Assembly: GCF_000949455.1 (NCBI RefSeq)
Contig: NZ_JXXK01000003.1
Coordinates: 62,001-126,000, forward strand
Direction: 5' to 3'
Length of the DNA stretch: 64,000 bases
From: Ruthenibacterium lactatiformans
GTDB lineage: Bacteria > Bacillota > Clostridia > Oscillospirales > Ruminococcaceae
Positions 17,268 to 24,896 of the stretch are shown piece after piece (the stretch's first letter is position 1; every line of letters begins with the position of its first letter). Under the pieces are notes generated by a model. It searched no databases. It had not been told where the DNA came from and worked only from the letters and a program-made list of their open reading frames with translations. The translations under genes and the position numbers were made by a program.

Positions 17268-19103
17268 ATGAACGAGCAACCCAAACCCAATAAAAAGCCA
17301 TTCTTTTACTATGCGATGATCGCGATGCTCATCCTGATGCTGCTGAACGCGTTTGTGTTCCCCAGCCTGATGACCCCGCGCGTGACGGAAGTAAGCTATG
17401 ACAAGTTCCTGGACATGCTTTCGGGCGGCCAGGTGACCGTGGTGGAGCTGCAGGAAAACGAGCGTGAGCTTTATTTCAAAGCTGCAGATGAAAACGGGGC
17501 GGAACGGATCTACTCCACGGGCGTGTTCCCGGACGCGGACCTGCAAAAGCGCCTGTCCGAGAGCGGCGTCACCTTTTCCGCCGTGGCTCCGCAGGAAAAC
17601 AGCACCCTGATGAATTTCCTGTTCACCTGGATCTTCCCCACGCTCATCCTGATCCTTCCCATGGTGCTGTTGTGGCGTATGATGCAAAAGCGCATGGGCG
17701 ACGGCAGCAATATGATGTCCTTCGGCATGGGCAAGAGCAACGCCAAGATGTACGTGGCCGCTCAGACGGGCAAGACCTTTGCCGACGTGGCCGGGCAGGA
17801 GGAGGCCAAGGAAGCGCTGGAGGAGATCGTGGATTTCCTGCACAATCCGGATAAATACCGCAGCGTGGGCGCCGTAATGCCCAAGGGCGTTCTGCTTGTC
17901 GGCCCTCCGGGCACCGGCAAGACGCTGCTGGCCAAGGCTGTGGCCGGCGAGGCCAATGTGCCGTTTTTCTCCATCGCGGGCAGCGAGTTTGTGGAGATGT
18001 TCGTGGGACAGGGCGCGGCCCGTGTGCGCGACCTGTTCAAACAGGCGAAAGAAAAGGCCCCCTGCATCGTGTTCATCGACGAGATCGACACCATCGGCAA
18101 AAAGCGTGACGGCAGCGGCATCGCGGGCAACGACGAACGCGAGCAGACGCTCAACCAGCTGCTCAGCGAGATGGACGGCTTCGACGGCTCGTCCGGCGTC
18201 GTCATTCTGGCGGCAACCAACCGTCCCGAAACGCTGGACAAAGCGCTTCTGCGCCCCGGCCGTTTCGACCGCCGTGTGCCCGTCGAACTGCCGGACCTGC
18301 AGGGCCGCGAGGCCATTCTGCGTGTCCATGCCAAGGACGTGATGATGGCCGACGACATTGATTATAAGGCCGTGGCGCGGGCTACCTCCGGCGCGTCCGG
18401 CGCAGAGCTTGCCAACCTTATCAACGAAGCCGCGCTGCGCGCCGTCAAGTGCAACCGCCGCATCGTCACACAGGAAGACCTGACGGAATCCGTAGACGTG
18501 GTGGTGGCGGGCTACCAGCGCAAGAACGCAGTGCTTTCGCCCCATGAAAAAGAGATCGTCGCCTATCACGAAATCGGCCATGCTCTGGTTGCCGCGCTGC
18601 AGTCCAATTCCGCGCCCGTGACCAAGATCACCATCGTGCCGCGCACCTCGGGTGCGCTGGGCTATACGATGCAGACGCCGGAGGCCGACACGGTGCTGCT
18701 CTCCAAGGAAGAGGCGCTGGCGAAGATCGCCACGCTGACGGGCGGGCGCAGCGCCGAGGAGCTGATCTTCGGCAGCGTCACCAGCGGCGCGTCCAACGAC
18801 ATCGAGCAGGCCACCAAGCTGGCCCGCAGCATGGTAACGCGCCTGGGCATGAGCGAAACATTCGATATGACGGCGCTGGAGACCGTGAGCAACCAGTATC
18901 TGGGCGGCGACGCAGCCCTGGCGTGCAGTGCCGAGACCGCCACCAAGATCGACAAAGAGGTGGTGGAGATCATCCGCACAGCCCACGAAAAGGCCATCGG
19001 CATTTTGAAAGACAACATGGATAAGCTGCACGAGCTTGCCAAATATCTGCTGGAAAAAGAGACCATCACCGGCGATGAATTCATGGCGATCCTGAATCGG
19101 TAA
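17268..19103 (+). CDS. ftsH: ATP-dependent zinc metalloprotease FtsH
   Basis: A protein of 611 residues. Two membrane helices (about 11-33 and 115-135) flank a short external domain, followed by a AAA+ module (Walker A GPPGTGKT near residue 212, Walker B CIVFIDEIDTIG, second region of homology NRPETLDKALLRPGRFDRR) and the M41 protease domain with HEIGHAL in place of the more common HEAGH. The two zinc histidines and the catalytic Glu are kept; the downstream Asp ligand lies in SGASNDIEQAT. It degrades misfolded membrane proteins and short-lived regulators. GAGGAG is 10 nt before the ATG at 17268. The C-terminal tail is short compared with the Bacillus protein. Confidence 0.97.
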   Translation: MNEQPKPNKKPFFYYAMIAMLILMLLNAFVFPSLMTPRVTEVSYDKFLDMLSGGQVTVVELQENERELYFKAADENGAERIYSTGVFPDADLQKRLSESGVTFSAVAPQENSTLMNFLFTWIFPTLILILPMVLLWRMMQKRMGDGSNMMSFGMGKSNAKMYVAAQTGKTFADVAGQEEAKEALEEIVDFLHNPDKYRSVGAVMPKGVLLVGPPGTGKTLLAKAVAGEANVPFFSIAGSEFVEMFVGQGAARVRDLFKQAKEKAPCIVFIDEIDTIGKKRDGSGIAGNDEREQTLNQLLSEMDGFDGSSGVVILAATNRPETLDKALLRPGRFDRRVPVELPDLQGREAILRVHAKDVMMADDIDYKAVARATSGASGAELANLINEAALRAVKCNRRIVTQEDLTESVDVVVAGYQRKNAVLSPHEKEIVAYHEIGHALVAALQSNSAPVTKITIVPRTSGALGYTMQTPEADTVLLSKEEALAKIATLTGGRSAEELIFGSVTSGASNDIEQATKLARSMVTRLGMSETFDMTALETVSNQYLGGDAALACSAETATKIDKEVVEIIRTAHEKAIGILKDNMDKLHELAKYLLEKETITGDEFMAILNR

Positions 19104-19111
19104 AAAATAAG

Positions 19112-19149
19112 CGGCAGGCCTACGTCCCATATGGGACGTAGGCCTGCCG
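19112..19149. repeat. Perfect 38-bp palindrome between ftsH and the MATE gene
   Basis: The arms at 19112-19130 and 19131-19149 are exact reverse complements with no spacer (centre CATATG). On the plus strand it follows the ftsH stop by 8 bp and is followed by the SD sequence of the next gene, not a T-run. On the minus strand it is followed by TTATTTTTT. As RNA it could terminate ftsH weakly or fold over the approach to the MATE ribosome site. Confidence 0.85.
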
Positions 19150-19165
19150 TAAGGAGTTTTGCGGC

Positions 19166-20531
19166 ATGAACAGCACTTCGGAACAGCAGGATGCACAGCA
19201 CCTGCGTATGACGACCGCACCGGTGCCGGGGCTTATCCTCTCTCTCCGTCCCCAGCATCATCACCTGCATCATCACTTCGGTCTACAACATGGCCGACAC
19301 GTTCTTTGTGGCGCAGCTGGGCACGGCCGCCGTAGCAGCGGTGGGCGTTGTGTTTTCCATATCCTCGGTGCTCTCTGCACTGGGCTTCTGGATGGGTACA
19401 GGCGGCAGCAGCCTTGTCAGCCTGTATCTGGGCGCACGGGAAAAGGAAAAGGCGCACTGCGCCGCCAGCACGGGCTTTTTTCTTACTTTGGGGCTGGGCG
19501 GCGTGATCGCTGCGGGCGGGCTGCTGGCGCTGCAGCCGCTGATGCGCCTGCTGGGCAGTACCGATACCATCCTGCCCGAAGCCGAGGCTTACGCCGTTCC
19601 CATCCTGCTGGCTGCGCCTTTCCAATGCTCCAGCCTGGCGCTGGCGCAGTGCCTGCGCGCCGAGGGAAAAAGCAAGGAGAGCATGGCCGGGCAGCTTGCA
19701 GGCGGGCTTTTGAACATTGTGCTGGACCCTCTGTTCATTTACACGCTGGGCATGGGCATCCGGGGTGCGGGCGCGGCCACGGCGCTCAGCCAGGTGATGG
19801 TGTGGGCCGCGCTGCTGTGGTTCTATGTGCGCGGCAAAACATCCGTGCGCATTTCGGTGCGGCAGGTGGCCCGCACCCCGCAGATGGTGAAGCTGATTTT
19901 CACCACAGGCTTTCCCAGCCTGTGCCGTCACTGCGGCAACGCGCTGGCCACCATCGTGCTCAACCGCGCAGCGGGCGGCTTTGGAGACGCTGCCATCGCC
20001 GCGTTCAGCATCGCATCCCGCGTCTCGGGGCTGGCGCTCTCCGTGTCCATCGGCTTTGTGCAGGGGCTTCAGCCCGTGGCCGGCTACGCCCACGGCAGCA
20101 AAGACCACGCGCGGCTGAAAAGCGCGTTCCGCTTCTGCTGCGCCGCCAGTATGTCCGCTCTGACGGCGCTGGCCGTGATCATTGCCGCAGCCGCGCCATG
20201 GATCGTGCGCATGCTCAGCCCCAGCGACGGCGGCCTTGTGGAAACCGGTGCGGCCGTGCTGCGCGCCACCTGCATCGCACTGCCGTTCACCACGTTCATC
20301 AACTGCACGGGCACGCTGTTCCAGGCCATACGGGAAAGCGCGCGCAGCAGCGCGCTGGTTCTTGGCAAACAGGTGTGCGTCTACATCCCGCTGCTGCTGG
20401 CCCTGCCCCGCGTCTGGGGCATGAACGGCCTGATGGCCGCAATGCCGCTGGCCGACGCTCTTGGCTTCGTTGCCGCGCTGTGGATGGCCCGCAGCTATTT
20501 TGCATATACAGCTACCGTTGCAGAACTATAA
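19166..20531 (+). pseudogene. MATE-family efflux transporter, frameshifted at a CT repeat
   Basis: Multidrug and toxin extrusion family: twelve hydrophobic segments in two repeats, with motifs such as VYNMADTFFVAQLG and GGLLNIVLDPLFIYTLGMGI. The authentic start is ATG 19166 (AAGGAG 9 nt upstream), giving MNSTSEQQDAQHLRM...LILSL. Codons for SVPSIITCIITSVYN follow in another frame, so the frame breaks inside CTCTCTCTC at 19238-19246. Adding one CT unit restores a continuous protein of about 455 residues. An in-frame ATG at 19290 would lack the first half of helix 1 and has no good SD. Either a pseudogene, a phase-off state of a slippable repeat, or a sequencing error. Confidence 0.8.
19238..19246 (+). 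repeat. CT dinucleotide tract at the frame break of the MATE gene
   Basis: Four CT units plus C. The correct protein would need five units at this position. Confidence 0.7.
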
Positions 20532-20548
20532 AAGCTCTTACTAATAAA

Positions 20549-21394
20549 TTAATTATCGTTCATACCAAATTTAAAGCTCAATAACTTTCTCTTATAAAGA
20601 GTCTCCAAATCAATAATTTCATTACTCGTCAACGTTTTGGGTAAAATTTGTAAAATCGAAAACTGAAAATCCTGATACCGCTCCGGATAGCAGCAAATCA
20701 ATTCTTTCATCAGCTTATTACCGCCATGCAGAGTAGATACATAGTAGGACCAGCGCCCCAACAAACCGCCTTCCCCGTACGCTGACCCGACATACTGTTT
20801 TCCCGTTGTCCGGTCTACAATTAAATAAATCGCATTTACGGATGAAAGCGCCGTATGCCATTCGCTGTATACGGATTGGTTCTCTACAATTTCTTTTAGT
20901 TCCCTGTAAGATAAAATCAGATTTTCATATCCCGAAAAAACCATGTTGGGCGCAGAGGAAATCGACACAATCGGTTTTTCTGTACTCCCTTTTTGATGCC
21001 ACGCGCGTGCCGCCGTTCCCCAGTCGATGACCAATCGATTTTCATACTCTGACAGAGATTCTACCCGCGATAAATCGTAATACTCATTTTCGCCCTGAAA
21101 CCATTCTTTCCTCGGGAAACCATCCGGCGCGACATCCGGTGTATCCGGCACGGAATCTCCCACCCTATAACATGCATAGAATTTTGCTTTGGTCCCTTTG
21201 TCGCTGATAAATACCGCCCAATAGTCATATCCCCGGCTGAAACCCCTTTTTTGCTGCCTGGTATATTCCAAAACCATTTTTTTATTATAACAGGCTTTAA
21301 AGCCCGGGTCAGTCAGCGCGTGACGAATCAGTTTCACCTTGGCAGGATCTAACCCCACTCGGCATAGCACGTCTGAAAAATATAAAATAGCCAT
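20549..21394 (-). CDS. GIY-YIG nuclease-domain protein in AT-rich DNA
   Basis: A protein of 281 residues. The C-terminal third is a GIY-YIG-like catalytic domain: AIYLIVDRTTGKQYVGSAYG gives the two tyrosine strands and loop, GGLLGRWSYYV supplies the conserved Arg, and IIDLETLYKRKL the Glu helix. The N-terminal 180 residues are not recognised and carry tryptophan-rich motifs (DYWAVFISDKGTKAKFYACY). The ATG at 21394 has GGAGGGG 5 nt upstream. The gene is strikingly AT-richer than everything around it, which suggests recent acquisition, perhaps from a phage or defence context. It is convergent with the MATE gene. Confidence 0.7.
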   Translation of the reverse strand: MAILYFSDVLCRVGLDPAKVKLIRHALTDPGFKACYNKKMVLEYTRQQKRGFSRGYDYWAVFISDKGTKAKFYACYRVGDSVPDTPDVAPDGFPRKEWFQGENEYYDLSRVESLSEYENRLVIDWGTAARAWHQKGSTEKPIVSISSAPNMVFSGYENLILSYRELKEIVENQSVYSEWHTALSSVNAIYLIVDRTTGKQYVGSAYGEGGLLGRWSYYVSTLHGGNKLMKELICCYPERYQDFQFSILQILPKTLTSNEIIDLETLYKRKLLSFKFGMNDN

Positions 21395-21405
21395 TTTTCC
21401 CCTCC

Positions 21406-21445
21406 AAAAACCGCCTGTTTTCAGCACAGTGAAAGCAGGTGGTTT
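21406..21445 (-). terminator. Attenuator between the alanine-rich protein gene and the GIY-YIG gene
   Basis: On the minus strand AAACCACCTGCTTTC pairs with GAAAACAGGCGGTTT (one bulge and a wobble), followed by TTTTT; the SD of the GIY-YIG gene comes directly after. Confidence 0.6.
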
Positions 21446-21473
21446 GTTCATTTTATTCGTGCATGCCGCAAAA

Positions 21474-22058
21474 TCATTTCGGCTGTTCCGTCGCAGCCTC
21501 TGCCGCGGTTCCCTTCTCCGGCTTCTCCTCCGCCTGTGCGGCGGCTTCGGCCTGCTCCGTCGCTTCCTCCGCGGCAGCCGCCTGCGCGGCGTCCGCGGCC
21601 TCCTCCACCGCCTGCGCGCCGGCGGCCACGGTCTCCTTTACGCGCTCCAGCAGGTCCTCCGCGCCGTCGCGCAGACGGCCCGCAACGGCGGGAGCCTCCT
21701 CAGCCACATATCCGGCAAACGCCGAGCCAGCGTCCGCCACCGCGTCGCCCGCTTCATACAGCGCGTCTCCGGCGTCGTGCAGCGCCCCTTTCAGCTCCAC
21801 GGTATCCACGCCCGCTTTCTCGGCAGTGCCTGTCACCACTTCTTTTACCTTTGCGCCCGCGTCGCTCAGCACGCCGCCCGCCGCGCGGGCAATATCCTCC
21901 AGCACGCTGCCCGCGGGTACGTCCTGCGGCTCGGCCCCGGCGGCTGCCGCCGCAGCGTCGGCCACTTTGTTTTCCTCATATTTTTGGGCCACCTTCAATG
22001 CGGCGAAAGCGGCGCCCGCCGTTACGCCAAGGCCCAGCAAGCCTTTTAAAAATCCCAT
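21474..22058 (-). CDS. Alanine/glutamate-rich helical protein with N-terminal membrane segment
   Basis: A protein of 194 residues. A short hydrophobic start (MGFLKGLLGLGVTAGAAFAAL) is followed by about 170 residues made almost entirely of Ala, Glu, Val, Gly and Lys, with amphipathic repeats (LHDAGDALYEAGDAVADAGS) and a Gln/Glu/Pro tail. The composition recalls YtxH-like or LEA-like stress proteins, but no family assignment is safe. It has its own promoter. The composition and the similar skew on the opposite strand make antisense reading frames here misleading. Confidence 0.65.
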   Translation of the reverse strand: MGFLKGLLGLGVTAGAAFAALKVAQKYEENKVADAAAAAAGAEPQDVPAGSVLEDIARAAGGVLSDAGAKVKEVVTGTAEKAGVDTVELKGALHDAGDALYEAGDAVADAGSAFAGYVAEEAPAVAGRLRDGAEDLLERVKETVAAGAQAVEEAADAAQAAAAEEATEQAEAAAQAEEKPEKGTAAEAATEQPK

Positions 22059-22132
22059 AACTCTACGCTCCTTTACAGCAAAATGGGCAACCGCCCGCCC
22101 TGCGTCACCGCCCGGCGGGCTTCCTTGCTTTC

Positions 22133-22161
22133 ATTATAGATTCCCCGCGCCGGTTTGCCAA
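22133..22161 (-). promoter_or_regulatory. Promoter of the alanine-rich protein gene
   Basis: TTGGCA (22156-22161) and TATAAT (22133-22138) are 17 bp apart on the minus strand. Confidence 0.65.
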
Positions 22162-22235
22162 GCATTTCGCGGCATGTCACAAAAAGTTTGCAATTCGTTC
22201 CCGGTTTGGCCGCAAATGCGCCGTTTCGCGGCGGC

Positions 22236-22706
22236 TTATGCCTGCGTGCGCTCGATCTCCCGGATGCGCGCAAAGCCTTCGTGTACCATACCGGCTTTGT
22301 CCGGCGTCATGCCGTCGCACCAGCCGCTGTCCACAAATGCCAGTGCCATACGCCCGGCCACCGCGGGGGTCACGACTTTTTCGCCCATGGCCATCACGTT
22401 CGCGTTTGTGATGCGCCGCAGCTCGGCGGCAGTATATTCGCTTTCACAGGCCACGGCGTATACGCCGCGAAACTTGCCGGCCGTCATGCATACGCCGGCG
22501 CCGCTTCCGCACATCACAAAACCGCGCTCATACGCGCCGCTCTGAATGGCGCGCGCCAAAAGCTCGCCCGCCTCGTAATAGCGCACGGTCTCATCCTCCC
22601 GCTGCTGGCCAACGTCCGTAACGTCGTGGCCCGCCTCCCGCAGCACCTGCTTGACATGCTCTTTCAAACGGAATCCCGACGCATCGGATGCAATGGCGAT
22701 TTTCAT
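22236..22706 (-). CDS. rpiB: RpiB/LacA/LacB-family sugar-phosphate isomerase
   Basis: A protein of 156 residues with the single Rossmann-like domain of ribose-5-phosphate isomerase B: KIAIASDASGFRLKEHVKQV at the start, then the active-site loop GFVMCGSGAGVCMTAGKFRG, where the Cys is the expected catalytic base, and ITNANVMAMGEKVV near the end. CGSGAGVCM differs from the more common CGTGIGMSI, so this may be a divergent paralogue acting on a different aldose phosphate. GAAAGGAG lies 7 nt before the ATG. Confidence 0.85.
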   Translation of the reverse strand: MKIAIASDASGFRLKEHVKQVLREAGHDVTDVGQQREDETVRYYEAGELLARAIQSGAYERGFVMCGSGAGVCMTAGKFRGVYAVACESEYTAAELRRITNANVMAMGEKVVTPAVAGRMALAFVDSGWCDGMTPDKAGMVHEGFARIREIERTQA

Positions 22707-22772
22707 ACAAAAACTCCTTTCGACGGTGTGCCGCCGTTTGTTTTCAGCAATTTCGCACAGCCGTGCCGCTTT

Positions 22773-23762
22773 TTATCTTATCTTAAAAAACCGCATGATG
22801 CGGTAGCCGATGTAGCGGAACACATCCGCCACCAGCCACAGCTCGATGAGCGCGTAATGGGGCAGATTGCGCCACCGGAATTTCGGCTTTTTCACTTTCG
22901 GGATGGCCCGGAACGCCTCCCGCGCGCCTTTGATGTACGGCGTCCAGAATCCCCGCAGCCCGAACACCAGAATTTTGAGCAGATAGCCCAGCGCAAGCGG
23001 GATAAAATTCAGAAGGAGCATGCCCAGCGGCATATTTTTGTAGGGCAGCAGAATGCTGTTGCGCCCGCTCTGCACGCTTTTGAATTCGTTGTACCGCACT
23101 GCGCCCGTCGTCGCACCGCAGATGTGGTAGCACTTGGCCGCCGGGCAATACAGGTTTTTATAACCCAGACTGTTGGCCCGCCAGCTGATGTCCACATCCT
23201 CGAAATAAGCAAAAAACAGCTCGTCGAACAGACCTATCTCATCCAAAATGCTTTTGCGGTACAGGCTGGCCCCTCCGCAGGCGGAAAAAATGCGCCCCGG
23301 CTTTGTATAACGCCGCCAGTACATGCCGTCGCCCCGCTTGCACGCCCACCCGAACAGCGTGACATAATCCCCCGCATCGTCACAGATGTCCCGTTCAAAA
23401 TGCCGGATCATCAGGCTTTGCACCGCAAAAGCGCGCGGCTCGGCATCCGCCATGGCAATGAGCTGTGCCAGCCAGTCCGGCTGTGCAAAGGCGTCGTTGT
23501 TGAACAGCACCACATATTCGCCTTTTGCCAGGCCGATGCCCGTGTTCACCGCTGCGGAAAAGCCGGTGTTTGTCTGGTTCTCCACCAGCGTGTAGCCCGG
23601 GCGGCCCACATAGCTGCGGGCAATGGCCAGGCTCTCGTCTGTGGAGCCGTTGTCGATGATGATAAGCTCGAAGTCCTGCTCCGTCTGCGCCCAGATCGAT
23701 TCAATGGAATCGCGCAGCCAGCCCGCGCCGTTCAGATTCGGTATTACAATACTTGCTTTCAA
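22773..23762 (-). CDS. Family 2 glycosyltransferase
   Basis: A protein of 329 residues. The GT-A fold begins SIVIPNLNGAGWLRDSIESI, and the nucleotide-sugar/metal motif is EYVVLFNNDAF (NND in place of DxD), as in WbbL-type rhamnosyltransferases. A middle segment, EIGLFDELFFAYFEDVDISW, is the usual acceptor-loop ED motif. A hydrophobic stretch near residues 265-290 may attach it to the membrane. Expected to add a sugar to an envelope polysaccharide or glycolipid. It starts with TTG at 23762, with AAGGAG 9 nt upstream. Confidence 0.88.
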   Translation of the reverse strand: MKASIVIPNLNGAGWLRDSIESIWAQTEQDFELIIIDNGSTDESLAIARSYVGRPGYTLVENQTNTGFSAAVNTGIGLAKGEYVVLFNNDAFAQPDWLAQLIAMADAEPRAFAVQSLMIRHFERDICDDAGDYVTLFGWACKRGDGMYWRRYTKPGRIFSACGGASLYRKSILDEIGLFDELFFAYFEDVDISWRANSLGYKNLYCPAAKCYHICGATTGAVRYNEFKSVQSGRNSILLPYKNMPLGMLLLNFIPLALGYLLKILVFGLRGFWTPYIKGAREAFRAIPKVKKPKFRWRNLPHYALIELWLVADVFRYIGYRIMRFFKIR

Positions 23763-24078
23763 AAGCGTGGTCTCCTTTGATGAAACGTGCTATACTGTTG
23801 TTGACGCATGTTTTGGGTTGTACACGCGGTGCACAGCCGCAGCAGCGGCGGGCCTGAGATTATTATAACATGACGCCGCGAAGCGGCCTCGGCAAAACCG
23901 CACTTGCTGCGGTTTTGCATGTTTCAATGTCCCCAGGCCCATGCGCGCCAGCGCATCCGCGTGTGCTGCGCACACGCGCAGCCGCGGCAGCGGCGAGCCT
24001 GAGATTATTATGCCACAAGCGTCACGTTTTCGCAACGCCGAACTGCGGTTCTATTTTTATAGAAAAGGAGCCTGTCCC
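23763..24078. repeat. Intergenic repeats: a 35-bp direct repeat flanking a hairpin
   Basis: No gene is seen in this 316-bp gap. A 35-bp sequence occurs twice in direct orientation (23832-23866 and 23977-24011, 32 of 35 identical), each ending in CCTGAGATTATTAT. Between them is a perfect 11-bp inverted repeat, GCAAAACCGCA/TGCGGTTTTGC (23892-23918). The arrangement resembles a small palindromic repeat unit or a local duplication; no transposase is near. Confidence 0.65.
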
Positions 24079-24858
24079 ATGTACGATGTAACGACCGCGA
24101 AGCTGTTCCTGCTGGATATGGACGGCACGTTTTATCTGGATGATACGCTGCTGCCCGGCGCGCTGGAGTTTCTGGCACTGTGCCGCGCCACCGGACGGCA
24201 GTTTGCGTTTTTAACGAACAATTCCTCCAAAAGCAAGGCAGACTATCTTGCGAAGCTCACGCGCCTGGGCGCGGACGTTACCGAACATGACATTTTCACT
24301 TCCGGTGATGCAACGCTGCTGTATTTGGCGGAAAACGGGTTTTCCAAAGATATCCTGCTCATCGGCACGCCCAGTCTGGAGGCGCAGTTCGCGGCGGAAG
24401 GCTACACAGTGCGGGCTGCGAAGCCCCGCGCCGTGGTGCTGGGCTTCGACACCACCATCACCTATGATAAACTGAGGCTGCTGTGTGACGCTGTGCGCGC
24501 CGGCCTGCCCTACATTGCGACACACCCGGATTACAACTGCCCGGTCGCAGGAGGCTTTATCCCGGACATCGGTGCGGTGATCGCCTTTGTAAAAGCAAGC
24601 ACCGGGCGGGACCCGGATGCCGTCATCGGGAAGCCAAATGCCTACATCGCCCGCGCCGCTGCACACAAATACGGCGTTTCTCTGGAAGACGTATGCATGG
24701 TGGGCGACCGCCTTTACACCGATATTGCACTGGGCGCCTGCGGCTGCGGCACCGCGCTGGTGCTGTGCGGTGAAACAACGCCGGAGGCGCTGGCCGCAGG
24801 CAGCGTCACGCCCGGCGTCGTGTGCGCCGATTTGGCCGCGTTGGGCAGACTGCTGTAG
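24079..24858 (+). CDS. HAD-IIA (NagD/AraL-like) phosphatase
   Basis: A protein of 259 residues. Motif I LLDMDGTFYLDD, motif II FLTNNSSKSK and motif III/IV KPNAYIARAAA...VCMVGDRLYTDI mark a HAD-IIA enzyme with a C2b cap. Members dephosphorylate sugar phosphates, glycerol 3-phosphate or pyridoxal phosphate; the exact substrate is not predictable. AAAAGGAG lies 9 nt before ATG 24079. It ends 38 bp before the next gene. Confidence 0.9.
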   Translation: MYDVTTAKLFLLDMDGTFYLDDTLLPGALEFLALCRATGRQFAFLTNNSSKSKADYLAKLTRLGADVTEHDIFTSGDATLLYLAENGFSKDILLIGTPSLEAQFAAEGYTVRAAKPRAVVLGFDTTITYDKLRLLCDAVRAGLPYIATHPDYNCPVAGGFIPDIGAVIAFVKASTGRDPDAVIGKPNAYIARAAAHKYGVSLEDVCMVGDRLYTDIALGACGCGTALVLCGETTPEALAAGSVTPGVVCADLAALGRLL

Positions 24859-24896
24859 CCGGTGCGGTCCAATATACCACCGGGAGGACTGCTGTC

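Noticed and set aside
23763..24078. CRISPR array
   Set aside because: There are only two imperfect copies with a long gap and no cas genes anywhere in the window.
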